Source: Trochalopteron elliotii (Eukaryota; Chordata; Aves; Passeriformes; Leiothrichidae). From it: a DNA stretch of 64,000 bases. Where the stretch lies: positions 1,400,782 through 1,464,781 of the forward strand of contig JANPWX010000109.1 of assembly GCA_024734555.1 (NCBI GenBank), in the 5' to 3' direction. A model generated the notes under the pieces. It saw nothing but the letters and a program-made list of their open reading frames with translations. It was not told the DNA's origin and ran no database searches. A program made the position numbers and the translations under genes. Of this stretch, positions 22,193 through 34,804 are shown one piece after another. Position 1 is the stretch's first letter. Each line of letters starts with the position of its first letter.

Positions 22193-25100
22193 GAAATTAT
22201 TGTGCTGTTATGGCCCTCTTAAATTTGCTCATAGAGGGCTACAACAGGCGAGGAAGGAAATAACTGCTGATCTGCAGCTGAGCAGCTTCTGGGAAGGCCC
22301 CATCCAAGCCTGGCATTTCACACTTAGTTTTTCAAGATGTCATCTCATGAAATTTTAGAAGCTCAGTGTGAGAGGAATGAAGTGATGCCAGGAGTGGATG
22401 CACTGGTTTGGCCGGCAGTGCTCTTGCCCATGCCCACCATGCCATACTGTGCCATGCTGTGCTATGCTGGCTGATCCATGCTCTGGACTGGGGCTGTGAT
22501 TGTTTCAGTAGCTGCAGGTCTCATGGTGTTGGCTTCAGTAGCATTCAGGTGGCAGCCACAGCAGCTAGGCCAGGCTACTAGTGGTGTGGAGACAGAAGGC
22601 CACCAAACAGGTTTGAAGGGATGAGGAAACATTTAGGTCATTTTTATCCAGAGCTCATCTGCTATCTCTAAATCTTGCCAAGTGGGCACAACACCAGGAA
22701 CAGGAGGTAAAGTGCAAGAAAAAAACAATGCCAGGCTTTTTTATTTCTATTTTTTCCCCTCACCTTCTTCTCCTCTCCTATCAGTTTCAGTGAGATTACA
22801 GCAAACGCAACACATCTCAATGCACATGGCATGATGGACATGCAGACAGTTTTAGTTGGAGGGAGCCAAACTGGCAACCCAACTAGTTTGGTGGAAATTA
22901 AACTTCACTATTTAGAGATCAGCTTGTCTGCATGAAATGAACAGCTCATCCCCACCAGCTCCCTGCACTGGGGATCCCCATCAGCACCCTGCCCAGCTGC
23001 ACTAATGGGGAAGACCACAGGGATGCAGAAAAGGTCTGGCCTAGTCTTCACAGAGTAAAGCAAAGGCTGCACACAGGGTCTGAAGGCAAAGAGATCAAAT
23101 TAAACTCCTAGATTCTCCAGAACACACTGTTTTTTGAGGACAGAGTGGGGCTATTTATTTTTACCCCTTGTCTTTTCTGCTGCTGGCTCTGGAGCAATGT
23201 GGGCTGTACACACAGTGTAGGATGTGAGCACATACTGTACATCTGAGGTGAGATGAAACACAAATATGCTTTTCATAATAGCATTTACACCTGGAAGAGA
23301 AGACCGGTTTATTACCTTGGTAAACAAAAGTTAGAATTCAAGCAAAGTACAAACTTTGCCCCGGGCCATTCTGACAGCGCACCTTGTGTTTGTGCAGTGA
23401 ACTCGGTTGCTGATGTGCAGCGTGAAGCAACGGGGCCATTTCCAACCCTCCCCCACCCCCTCACCTAGGGCCCGAAGTTTAGAAGTTTGTTGTTTTTGGG
23501 GGGAGAGGGTACCTTTAGGTGCTGAGATGCACCCCAGCTACTGTGGCCGAGATGGCCACTGCTGGTGGGGAGAGCTGTGTGCAGCATATCTCTGCTGTGC
23601 ATTGGGTTTTCTGTCTTTCCAGAGAGGGTGAGGATTACAAGGTGTGTAGATTTAGCAATACGTGTTGTGCCAAAATGAGACTTGTCCTGTGGGGACATGC
23701 TAATGGGGGAGAAATACCTAGAGTGCTTCTCTGCACATGGCAGCAATGCCAAGTCCCAGCCTGGGAGGACCTGAGGACCATGAGCCTGGCTATCTCTGGC
23801 AGTGTGGGTCCCAGACCTCCAACGCTTCAGTGTCACAAGATCTGGAGAAGGCTCTGGGCCACTTGGAAACAGTCTTTTGTTTGGGACGCATGGGTCTAAG
23901 CTCAAAAATCTTCATGGAACCAAATTTCGCTCTGCAGCAATGAGATTAGTTCCTGTATTGCACAAAAGAGCAAGCTCTGCCCTGTGCCCCAGTTTGCTCT
24001 GTTGCAGTCCACACAATCTGCCAGCTGGGCAGGGAGGAAGGGTATCCAGATAGATCTGAGTTGGAGCAGCAGGATGTGTCTGGCACCATGCTCCCAACCC
24101 ATCAATCCTCAGCCATTTTTCTCTGTGCCAGAAGATGGTTACTGGGCCAGGCATCAGGCTGGCTCTGGGCTGCCCTGCTCTGTATCCTTATTAGGCAGAG
24201 CCATGTGCTAAGGGCAGAAAAATGCCAGCTTTGCCTGAAAAATATAGGATGAGCTTGCTGCCTTAAAATTTACAATTTCCCTGAAATTTCTGTCTCAAGT
24301 ATTTGACTAAGCAAAATCCCAAAGTTTTTTTTTTCAAGTCTGAGATATCCATATAGTTTCACTCTGTTTTTGTTGGTACCTTTATGTAGTTCTGGTAAAA
24401 AAAGAGTAAGTGACTGCAGACAAACTGTTTCAGAGAGTGATCTGCAGCTCATAGACTGGACTTCTGATGAGACTGTTCTCTTGAAAAGTTTGTGAAGAAT
24501 CCCCACTGGTAGGTGTTATTTCCAAAAATGTGAATTGCCCTCACTGGGCTTCCATGGAGCTGGTGTGAGGATGGAGGCATGCCAAGACAGCAGAGTTGTG
24601 TCTGCTGCCTTGCAGATGATGGTGTCCCCCACAGTGGCATCTGCTGACCCAGCTCTGGAGGTCATTAGCAAGATGAGACATATCTCACCAGGCCATGTAT
24701 TTTACTGCAGGTCACTGCCTGCTCTTTCTGATGACTTAAACACTTTCATTCCTCCATACAGGAGCCATACCACCAAGGGGAGTTGAGCTTTGAAAAAATC
24801 TTGCCCTTTACTAGACCACAGTGTTTTTGCTGGTTGTTTTGTTTAGCTCTGTTGACCCTCGAAACCTCCTGGGTTACTTTAACAAAAAAACATGTCTGTT
24901 GATTAGATGCAACTGAGCTAGCAAATACACTGGGTATTTATTCTCAGAGACCCATGTCTCTGGCTGTAAGAACTGACTCCTTATACTCTGTGTGAGCCCA
25001 GCTACAAGAGCATGGTATGCACATTGTAACTTGCCTCTGCTGCCGCCTCTTTGGGCTGCTGGGAGGAGATCTTCCTCTTCTATGCTTTCAAGGGAAGAAA

Positions 25101-25439
25101 ACTAGGACCCTGGATGATAAAAAATTACTTCCACAATCACATTTTTTTCTGAGTCATTTGTTTCTCTTTGTGTGAGGTGGAACATCACCCTCCTGAAAGC
25201 AGTCGCCACCACCAAAGGGCAGACCCGTGAGATGACCTTAGAAAACAACACTGAATTCACTTAATATATGAAAGAGATTCTCAGTGGAGACTGTGAGGGA
25301 TGTGTTAGGAATTGTGCTTTGCCTAAGTGAGGGATCTCTGGATGATGTGCCTTAAGTCAAGGAAGTGATGAAGGAGATGATGGAAAAGAAATGCTCACTC
25401 AGCTCTCTGATAGCAACTTCTGTTGACCTGCACACTTTA
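22193..25439. other. Non-coding stretch, no gene seen
   Basis: Mixed CpG-poor DNA. A small degenerate tandem repeat of ccatgctgtg-type words occurs at about 22425-22475. A CpG-retaining patch at 23355-23475 (gccccgggcc, gacagcgcacc, actcggttgc, agcgtgaagcaacgg) may be a weak element. No gene recognised. Confidence 0.5.
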
Positions 25440-25670
25440 CTGGATTACAAGATAAAGTCATGAGGGTTAAATTGAATATGAATATAGCAACCACATTAAT
25501 ACAAGTGTGATTTCAATTTGTTGAATGATGGCTTTGGCTATGTTTATTGCAAGGTCTTAAAAATTCTTGGAAGAAGAATACTTACAGAAATTAAATGCAT
25601 TTCTGCATAGGATTTTTTTAACCACATCAAACGTGCTTGATAAATATACATTGTACAACTGTGGGACTCA
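25440..25670. promoter_or_regulatory. AT-rich block, candidate conserved non-coding element
   Basis: Single-copy AT-rich sequence with taaattgaatatgaatatag, cacattaatacaag, tcaatttgttgaatg and gataaatatacattg. Composition resembles other enhancer-like blocks in this window. Not tested. Confidence 0.25.
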
Positions 25671-27199
25671 GTTCTGATCAGAGATACAAGATTCCCCAGT
25701 GCCCATGCTGCAGCAATATGACATAACTTTGCCTGGCTGTTCTAGTCTCTTTGCTTGAGTGATTAAAAACAAGACGAGGCAAAGCAATGAATATAGCCTA
25801 GGGAAAAATTCTACCTGGCTCATGAGAGATTGCAAATGGATCTGATAGATCACTTCCATCTCTAACTCCTTTAGATTCTGTCATGGTTCTCTCAGGCATT
25901 TTGCAAAATATGTGTGACTGTACACATGGATTTGCAACAGGCCCAGAGATAAATAGAGTTGTATGTAAATCTGTTTGAGAGCAGCTCTGTGAACTGTGGG
26001 TTCTGGGCAGCGTTATATGCAGAGGCTTTGCCACATCTCCAATTTTCAAGGTTTTAAGCTAGACCAGAACAAGTCTTATCAGTTAAGAACATCTGTTCCA
26101 CCTCTTTGCATGTGACATCTATTATGGCCATGGGATTTACAACCGACTCCTGGGGTCTCAGTGCTTCTGTTTGACCTAAAGTTTGTTTCCACAACATCCC
26201 TCCAGAAAAGCTCCAATGGGAGAAACACAGTGACTGGAAGACTATCTTATCTTTGTTCCCTGTGAGACATCACTGGAGTGGCACAGCTACACCTGTGCTC
26301 CAGGCAAGATGGGCCACACATGAGTGGTTGTACTGGCATTTACAGCACTTGCACCAGCGCTTCACTGCAGCTCCAGCCATCTGCATGTGGCAATAAGACC
26401 AGCTCCATTCACTTGTATAAACACTCCACACCTGTGCAACACTGCTAAACAGTTGCCTTGTGCATGCAGCAAGTGTGTGCTGGATCATGTGCAAAGCAGC
26501 TTTGTCCAGTGTTCCCTAAGATGAATCTCTTCCAACATTGGCCCCCTTGGTACTGGTCAATATAAAACTATCCAGGAAGAACAAAGATGGAATAGTGAGC
26601 TCCCTTGTTATGGGCAAAGATATACCCAGGAACAGCTGCACAGGCTTCCTTTGCACAAGGCTGTCATGAGCATAGCTGCAGCCCAAAATTGCAGCTGAGC
26701 CATGTGAGAGGCATCTTCAGCTTACAAAGGGCTGGTCGTGGGTTGTCTACCTGCAGAAAGAGCCATAACATTCTGCAATATGTCTGTCTCTCCTGGAGCA
26801 AGAGCTTGGCTAACATTATAGCCCCAAAAAGACTGAAGCCCTGAAAGAACTGCAGAGATCTTCCAGACCTAAGTAGGAGGTTGGGCGTGAGGATTTACAA
26901 CACAAACAGTCCAGAGAGCAGAGCCTGAGATTGCTCAATGGTCAAGGCATGCATATCTCATCAGTCTTTTGGGGACAGTGCTCAGTGGGGGACAGGAATC
27001 TGGGTTTTGTCCCTGCAAACCCTGCAACACAGAGGTGTGAGCTTGCAGAGCTGGACTATGGACGAGAACTGAACTGGGGTTTATTTCCCTGTATGCAGGT
27101 GCCAGTTTCAGGTGTGTCGGCTGTGCTGTGCTCCTATGAGTGACTGAGGCTCCCTGGGCAACCTGACATGCACCAGGGAAGGGCAGCTTGTGGCACTGA
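25671..27199. other. Non-coding stretch, no gene seen
   Basis: Mixed single-copy DNA with no recognised exon or repeat. Confidence 0.55.
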
Positions 27200-27670
27200 G
27201 AGGTGGGAGGAAAAGAGTTCAGTTCAAAGGCTTGAAATGCTCAGTTCAAAGACATTTTAACACTTCATAGCTACTTCCTCCTTGCTGTACTGTATGCCCC
27301 TTAACTTTAATACAATAGTCACATTATATCCATGGTAAACTTATTGTACAGAATTGAGCCTTCTATTTGTTACTCACTAAATCAACAACCAGCTTTGTCC
27401 TAAAGCATAAGACATTCTCAGCAAATGCTTGCTTGCCTAAGATAATGTAAAATGTTGAATAGCTATTCAGTTTGCAATTCACTGAGTATTTCTTAAATAC
27501 TGATAGAAAAATAACAATAAACTGTGGGCTTTATTTTATTCTCTTATTGAGGATCTTACAGTGTGTTACAGAAGGTAATTGTTAAGGTTTCACAACAAGA
27601 TGGAGTTGGGCATTGCTTTGATAAAAAAACTATTTGTTTGAAAAACACTGAATAGTGTCAGATTTTGAAA
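27200..27670. promoter_or_regulatory. AT-rich block, weak candidate regulatory element
   Basis: AT-rich, repeat-free, with ctttaatacaatagtcac, taagataatgtaaaatg and aaaataacaataaactg. SOX-like ACAAT/ACAATA words recur. Weak evidence. Confidence 0.2.
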
Positions 27671-28377
27671 AAAATTTTTACTGATATTTTTTGCTGGATC
27701 TGCTGCCTTACCAAGGTTGTCTCTATCCAATACAGCACTGTCCCCTTCTCAAAGAGCCCCATTAGAATTTTGAGGGATGTCCAAGGGTCTAGCTGCCGCA
27801 GTGCCAATACAGCAGGCCTGGCTGTGACTGCTCCTGTGGGACCCATGGCAGCTCAGTCCCACTCCACACTGGTATTTGGCTGGGATCACCAGCCCCATAG
27901 AATGCTTCCCTTCACTTGTGGATCCATACCAGGAGCAAGATCAGATGATCTTCAGACAGACCAAAAGCTGCTGTAAGGTGAAATGGGAGAGACACATTTT
28001 CTCTGTTTGCAAAGGCTCATCTGGAACTCTGGGCTGATCCAGTGAGGGGAGGTTAATTCAGAGAGGAGGGAACAGCTGAGTGAGTGACGCCCTGCCAGTG
28101 ACTATCTGGAGATGCCTAAGGAAAAGTCAGTCAGTGCCTTTTCCAAAGGGCTCAGGTATGGTCCTGCCAAGGCAGCCATGGGATGCTCTGATCTGGCGAC
28201 CTGGGCCTCTCGTGTCCCAGCTTTGCATGCAGGAGCACTGCTCATCCAGCGTTATTTATGGTGAGCGGCTGAGCTCCCAACCATCTGGAGCCCAGCCCCA
28301 CTAATCATGTCCTCTGCCAAAACAAATTGAACCTAATTGGTTGGAAAAGAAGGAGGGGGAGAAGCAATAACAGCAAA
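27671..28377. other. Non-coding stretch, no gene seen
   Basis: CpG-poor mixed DNA; no feature recognised. Confidence 0.55.
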
Positions 28378-28398
28378 ATCAACAACAACAACAACAAA
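28378..28398 (+). repeat. (AAC)n microsatellite, short
   Basis: Five perfect AAC units at 28381-28395 with partial flanking units. Confidence 0.85.
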
Positions 28399-29040
28399 TA
28401 CCCCAACTCACCCCAACCCGATGCTAAAAACAAATCATTAAGTATTATCTAAAGTCAAATTGCACCAACTGTCTGACTGAGGCTGATCCAAGTCTGGCCT
28501 TATCAGCATTCAGCACCACTGCCCCAGGATGGACGAGGAAACACAGAACATCACTAAAGAGTAAGCCAGGGACAGAGGGCCCATGTTCCTGTTTCTTCTC
28601 CAAGGCCCTTTATGCTCTTCTGGAAAATAGAAATAGATATATCTAACTGAGAAACAGATCTCTTCATTATCTTTGATTAAACTGGCTGGAAGATGCCTCT
28701 CTTTCTTTCATTTCTGCTCTTTGCAGGCAGTGCAGGAGCTCCCACTTCCTGGCATTGGGATTGGCACAAAGCTCAAGGCTGCAGGTTGGCTCTGGCCTTT
28801 GCTGCAGCTGTGAGAAAGTCACCCTGCAGCCCTCCTTGTGTCCCATCCATTCTTCCATGGAAGGGCTCAGGGCCATTGCTCAGAGTTCACCTTGGCACCA
28901 GGCACATCATCACCTTGGGGTGATGCCAAGGGAGGAGAGCAGCCTGTGTGCCTGCACCTCCAGGACCTCTCAGCCTTGTGCTCTTCTGCCTCGGGGGTCT
29001 CCTGCTGCTTCCTGCTCTGGTGGCTTCTCACCCCACCTTG
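28399..29040. other. Non-coding stretch, no gene seen
   Basis: GC-moderate CpG-poor DNA continuing into the CpG cluster to the right. No exon recognised. Confidence 0.5.
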
Positions 29041-29059
29041 TCACACCACAGGACCTGAT

Positions 29060-29270
29060 CTTCCTGCGGTGCCGGGCGCGGTGACACGGTTCACATCTGC
29101 CGCTTGTTTGTTCTCTCACCCACTCCCCGGGGGAGGACCGTGTGCAATGGACTGTTCTGCTTTGTTTTGTTTTCCCTCTGTGTGTGTATATGTATTTTTA
29201 TACATGCATATGTGGAAACGTGGATACAGACACAGGCCTGGGTTTCCCAGCTTTCGCGTTCCCTCCCACT
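29060..29270. promoter_or_regulatory. Isolated CpG cluster, candidate regulatory element
   Basis: Several CpGs occur within a few tens of bases (cctgcggtgccgggcgcgg, gtgacacggttc, tgccgcttg, ccccgggggaggaccgtg) far from the left CpG island. A GT/AT-rich patch (tgtgtgtatatg) follows. Such isolated CpG-rich patches can be alternative promoters or enhancers. No TATA or exon signal proves this. Confidence 0.3.
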
Positions 29271-29776
29271 CACAGGTTAATACCTCTAGGCACACTGCTC
29301 TCTCCTCAGAAATAAGTGAGGCTGTTTGGTTGCACAGTCTCCCACCCCCAGTGTATCCTGGCCCCAGATTTGTTTTTTTAAAGAATGCAGACATGGAAAA
29401 ATACACCAATGTGTCTTACACCTACCAGCCAGGGGACTTGTGCTGGGGTGGCACATTGATACCCTTGTTCCTAGGCAGGTTCTGGTTTCTAAAATGCTAT
29501 GGTTTCCCCCAAAAAATCTTTCCACCAGAGGACTTTCTCTTTGCCATAAAAGAGATGGTTCCATTGAACATAGAAGAGGAATTGACATGTGGGACCCTTC
29601 TCCTGAACATGTTGCATTTCCTGTGTTTCCTATTCCAAGGCCATGACTCAGATGTGATGATAAGGTTGGGTATGGAGGGGTGCATATCACCCATTGGAAA
29701 AACTCCCTGCTCCCACATGCATGGAGCTCTCCATGATCCATGGGTTTTCCCTCAGCAGAGGATTTTATGCTTGTAA
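29147..29776 (+). other. 209-codon open reading frame, coding status doubtful
   Basis: An ATG at 29147 opens a frame of 209 codons ending with TAA at 29774-29776. The same frame is open upstream to 28838, giving 312 codons without a stop, the longest gap-free frame in the window. The predicted product is rich in Phe, Cys, Pro and Leu, with no signal, repeat or domain I recognise, and low-complexity TG-rich DNA contributes residues. There is no Kozak-like context of note and no exon boundaries were evident. Pyrimidine-rich plus-strand DNA lowers stop frequency, so chance remains the best explanation. Confidence 0.12.
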
Positions 29777-30489
29777 CTAGATGGGTACAGATAGGAAAAT
29801 CCTAGCTGAAAGCCATCAGATAGTCTTTTGCAGACTGATTTTCCTTAATCTTTCTTCTGTGTTTCAGAATTGATGGAAATCTTTCGGATTCACCTAGAAA
29901 AAACATCTCTGATGATCCAAACAGCAGTAATTGGAATACAGAAATGCCTTGGATGCTGTGGTTTTTATTTTATCTGCTTACAAGCCAGCACTGCCTTCCA
30001 GGCAGGTGGTGCATGGATAAATAGAGACCACTTCACGGGAGAGACAATTCCCCAGACATTGTTGACAAGGTGAGAGATGTTTCACCTATACTTCCAAAAG
30101 CTCTTGGCCTCTTTTGTCCTTTTCAGTGAGGCTTATCCATTACCCATCTGGAAATGCTTTCTCCTCTGTTCCCTGTGAGCCTCCTCCACAGAGCTCAGTT
30201 CCAGTTCTTGCTTTTCTATTTCTCATGCCATTTTCTCTGCCCCTATTCCAGCTATAAAAGACTTCTCAGTCCCCTGCTCATCCAACATTTTATAATCTCC
30301 CCAAAAATTACTCAAGCTTCATCCTCAAAATATTGCCATTCCGCAGAGGCCCCTCTCCTTTCAGGCAGCTGTTGTCAAACTCCTTGCCAGCTAGAAAACT
30401 AATTTTTATCCCAAATATTCTCATACAGCAACTGATCCCTCATTTGTTTTCATGCCAACAGGATCTTTTAGCTTGAATAGATCTTCTCC
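29777..30489. other. Non-coding stretch, no gene seen
   Basis: Mixed to pyrimidine-rich plus strand (30150-30400). No gene recognised. Confidence 0.55.
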
Positions 30490-30509
30490 TACCCCAGCCT
30501 CTCGTGTGT

Positions 30510-30610
30510 TTACAGGCAACAAAGCTGTGCCCTCTCCTCCTTAGTTTTGCTAGATTAAACAAGCCAAACTCTCTTGAATGTGGGTGAGAAATGCATTCCA
30601 GAGACCTGCT
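30510..30610 (-). mobile_element. Probable ancient CR1-like LINE fragment
   Basis: The segment ctagattaaacaagccaaac, preceded by a ccctctcctcctta-type stretch and followed by ttccagagacctg, resembles the antisense of the CR1 3' region. That region in old sauropsid CR1 families contains a tctagactaaacaagccca-type core. The resemblance is to remembered family character, not to an alignment. Element sense would be on the minus strand. Boundaries are unclear. Confidence 0.4.
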
Positions 30611-30977
30611 GAACCTGGGACACCATCAGAAGTAGCTGCTGGGGGCCCTTTGGCACCCTGATATGCTTTTACCATAAGTTGCTGGAAGCAGGGTTCTTGT
30701 CTGACTGCCAGAACAATTTATCTTCTTCATCCCCCGTCCTTGGACAATTTCTGCATTTTGTCCTGCTGGACAGTTCCCTCACTCCCCATGTGCTCATCTT
30801 ACTCCAGCCCCGGGCTTGGTCTTGGGCCTCCACCCACTGGGAAGTTGTGCATCTGCCTGTCTGCCCAACTTCTTGCATTGGATTTTTGGATGGCAAAGCT
30901 GTTCCTGTGGGTAAAAGCATATTTGCTGTCTGATATGGTATCATGTGGGCAGAGAGTCTGCAGGACCACCTCTCCCT
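30611..30977. other. Non-coding stretch to assembly gap
   Basis: Mixed DNA; no feature recognised. Frames running into the gap are not interpretable. Confidence 0.5.
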
Positions 30978-31377
30978 NNNNNNNNNNNNNNNNNNNNNNN
31001 NNNNNNNNNNNNNNNNNNNNNNNNNNNNNNNNNNNNNNNNNNNNNNNNNNNNNNNNNNNNNNNNNNNNNNNNNNNNNNNNNNNNNNNNNNNNNNNNNNNN
31101 NNNNNNNNNNNNNNNNNNNNNNNNNNNNNNNNNNNNNNNNNNNNNNNNNNNNNNNNNNNNNNNNNNNNNNNNNNNNNNNNNNNNNNNNNNNNNNNNNNNN
31201 NNNNNNNNNNNNNNNNNNNNNNNNNNNNNNNNNNNNNNNNNNNNNNNNNNNNNNNNNNNNNNNNNNNNNNNNNNNNNNNNNNNNNNNNNNNNNNNNNNNN
31301 NNNNNNNNNNNNNNNNNNNNNNNNNNNNNNNNNNNNNNNNNNNNNNNNNNNNNNNNNNNNNNNNNNNNNNNNNNNNN
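30978..31377. other. Assembly gap of 400 N
   Basis: Exactly 400 undetermined bases. The right edge runs straight into a CTTT/CCTT microsatellite, so the break was probably caused by that repeat, and the true gap length may differ. Confidence 0.98.
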
Positions 31378-31410
<33 letters not shown>

Positions 31411-31480
31411 TTCCTTCCTTCCTTCCTTCCTTCCTTCCTTCCTTCCTTCCTTCCTTCCTTCCTTCCTTCCTTCCTTCCTC
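31378..31480 (+). repeat. Compound (CTTT)n(CCTT)n microsatellite
   Basis: About 28 bases of CTTT units followed by about 72 bases of CCTT units, all pyrimidine up to 31480. It begins at the gap edge and so may extend into it. The open frames across it are repeat artefacts. Confidence 0.95.
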
Positions 31481-34400
31481 AGCCGCTGTGTTTCATTGTT
31501 GCTGCTCTCTGAGGAGGAGGAGAGCTTCATACCCAGTGGGGCTGATCATTCCCTCACATCCATGGATTTATTCAGCCAGCATCCAGAAAACACCTGTTAT
31601 CTGGGTGAAGTTTATGCTGCTTTCAGTGCGTTGGCTTTTTTGCCCAGTGAAAGGATTACGATCATATTTTGAGTTGAAATACACCTCACCTGTGGGATGA
31701 CTGGCCTCCCTGTGAAGACAAAGTTTCAGGCAGCTGCAGTGCTGGGACACAGAGCCTGCCCAGATGATGGCTTTCAGCAGCACAGAGGAGCAGCTGTGGT
31801 CAGCTTTCTCTTTTTGCAATTTCACCTATTTCGGAATGACTTTTGGCCAGGCTGCATCCCAGACCTGCAGGGCTCTTGCCACAGCCTGCGGGCAGCAGTA
31901 CACAGAGCAGCACATTCATATCATGAAACCATATGAAATGCTGCAATAGAACAGCTTCCCTGAGGGCTCTGCCTCTGTCTTTGTGTGTCTGTGCATACAC
32001 ATAGGCTGGTGTTTCAAAATGTGATTTAAGAGCAGAACAAGTGAGCAGAGTTTGGTGGGGAGTAAGGAATGGGAAGGTAAGAGAACAAATATAATGTGTT
32101 TCAAGTCTAGGACCACCTTGCTTCATTTTAAGAAAGCCTTGGGAACAGTGTATTTCAGCTGAAGCTTAATTTATATTTGCCAAAGAGTTGTACTTAATTC
32201 CACACACCACGTTGTTCCTGCAGAGCACCAAAAACACTTTAGAAAGACAGCAAGCTATTGAATCAGGTTTGAAGCCTGCAGCTGTATCCTTGAGACACTT
32301 TTTTGAGACACCCTTGGCCTAGACTATTTTAAAGCAGCATTAAACTCAGATAGGTAATTTCTTTTGTCTCGCACAAAAGAGCTCTCTACAATAAAAGTTT
32401 GTGATGTACTCAGGAGAGACAGAGCTCTACTAGCAGCCAGTCCATGGCAGTGGAATCCTTCAGCCCATGACCCCTACCTTGAAATCAAGAACTGGGCACT
32501 GAGCCGAAGTCTGTCCCAAGAAAATCCCGGTTGTGTCTCACCCACTGCCCAGGAGTAACAAAAACAAAGCCAATACATGACAGATTTTTTGTTGCCCAAT
32601 TGAAAAACATTGCAATAACATAAAGAGCAGGCTGCTGGGAGAGCACAGGAGAGAATTGAATACACTTCACTGTTGCACATACAGGGCACTGACATCCCTG
32701 GTGATCATCCAGCAGCTGGGGTCAGGTTCCCTGACCATCATTTGTGGTGCATGGGCAGCTTTCCAGTTTCCACCACCAGTTTATGGAAAAGCCTGTTCTG
32801 CTCATGAGAACTTCACAGCTGGAAGCCAGAATCCTTTGCTGCTCCAGGATGCTGCAATGTAAGCTTGATGTGTTTCTGAGACCTGCACTGTGAATAACAT
32901 GGCAGTTTCAGTTCACACTGGCTTGGGCAATCACTTTCCATTGCCTTACCTTTATGCCTGCTTGAGTTTTGCTTTTGGTTTAGGGCTCAGACTCACCCAA
33001 ACCTTTGAGGTGAAATGAGCTTAATAGAAAGTATCATGAAAGAAGACACTAGCCGCATTTCCTCCAGCCTGGGCCTGTGAGAAATGTGCATGAAACTTTG
33101 AAATTGGAGGCTCTTTCATGTTTTAAATAATATTGTAAGCAAAAATATTAATCAAAACATTTGCTATTTTCCAACTCATGACATAGGAACTGATTTCAAT
33201 GCACCCTTGCAAGTCTTTAAAGTGTCTTGGCTCCTTCACTCAAAAGCTCCCACTGGATCCTCTGCATGGGTTGTATGGTTGCTGTGACTTTTTCTGCCAA
33301 GCTGGAGTTGTTTCCAACTTCTCTTCTTTTAGTTTTCACTGTACCAGCAAATCATCTCTTCTTGTTTGAACCAGATATCACCCTGATAGCCTGAGGGATG
33401 AAGTCTGAATTGAACTCATAATTTAGTAGCTGTGTAATTTCCATTTCTTCAGTATTTATTTTGAGTGGTCCAACAAAACTTAGATTTTTCTTGCAGGCTT
33501 CCTACCTCTGATCTACTTGGTGCAGAAAATTCTGGAAATTTAGCTCTATAACTTTATATCCTTGTCCTTCACATTTTCTCCCCATCCTCCCAGCTGTCTC
33601 TGACCTGCTGTCTTCATGGAGTCCAGCTTCAGTTCTAGGCAGAATCTTGTGTGATTCAGAAATGTCACAGCCTTTTAACAATAGTGCTTCTTGACACCTT
33701 CTGTTTTCTAGAAGCAGGTTCATGCCCTGTGATTTTTGGATATATCACAGCAATTGGCCCACAGAGTGATACAGTGGATGGGTGGCCTGCTGTGATGACT
33801 CCATACTTTTAATTGGACTTCAGTAACTTTCAAGATAATTAAAATCCCTTCTGTGCAACCTTTCCATGTTCTGGGTCAGAGAGATTAAAACACAAGCCCA
33901 CACACACCAGAGGCAGACTTCTTGTTCTAATATGTTCTGAGCACAGTGAGACAGTTGTTCTGTACTGACTCAGAAGGAAAAGCACACTCTATTGAATCAG
34001 CAACACCACTTCCTTCCTCTGCAGTTGTACCATTCACTCTGCTCTCTGTGAGAGAACCAGCAAGAGCAAGTCCTGAGGAGGAAAGGCTGAGGATGCAGAG
34101 AAAACATAGCAAAAGAGACATAGGTAAAATACACTGGAGGGGGAAAGCAACCTTAATCCTCTGCAGCTGATGTCTGTGATTATGTGCTCTTTATTAAACA
34201 ATGTAGCTTGGCTGGAATGGGTGTCACTGAGCTTAACATCCTTCCAATAGCTGATGAAATGCATCATGTCACACTGCCAGGGCACAAATGGCCACTGAAG
34301 GGGCTGCTGAGGAGAAGGGTCTCTGACCCAACAAAAGGGAGCAGCTGCTCTTCCTAGGCTATGCCATCTGATGTCTCTGTGACCAGACACAGCTGCCTCA

Positions 34401-34804
34401 GGATGTTTGTCATAGCCCGTCACAACAACACTGTGGTGAATGACTGATTTCTCTTCCCTGCTACAAAACCCCTGGGCAGCAAAACCCATTTACCAGCTCA
34501 CCTTTTCTGGCAAGATAATTAAAGGTTTCCCTTTTCTCAAGACCCATCATATTGTCACATTTGGCTCTGCTGGCTGAGGTAGGCCTGGAGCAGTGACAAT
34601 CCCACGTGCCAAGGCACAGAGGAGGGCTGGCTGCAGAGCTGAGCTCCCCACTACAGAATGCTGATGTTCAATGTTGTGCTTTGGTGTCCAAGGCTCCAAC
34701 TCTGCTCCCTTCCACTGCTTACAAGTGGGAACTGCACATGGCCTCAGCTGTGATGGGGATCTGTAGCTTCAGATGTGCTTGGCCATGGTTGGCACAGGGA
34801 ACAG
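31481..34804. other. Non-coding stretch, no gene seen
   Basis: Mixed DNA, more AT-rich at 32990-33200 and 33400-33900. No exon, RNA gene or identifiable repeat. Confidence 0.55.

Noticed and set aside
31378..31480. Long open frames crossing the N gap and CTTT/CCTT repeat (up to 310 codons)
   Set aside because: They consist largely of undetermined residues plus repeat-encoded Phe/Leu/Pro/Ser or Lys/Glu/Gly/Arg units; no independent coding evidence.
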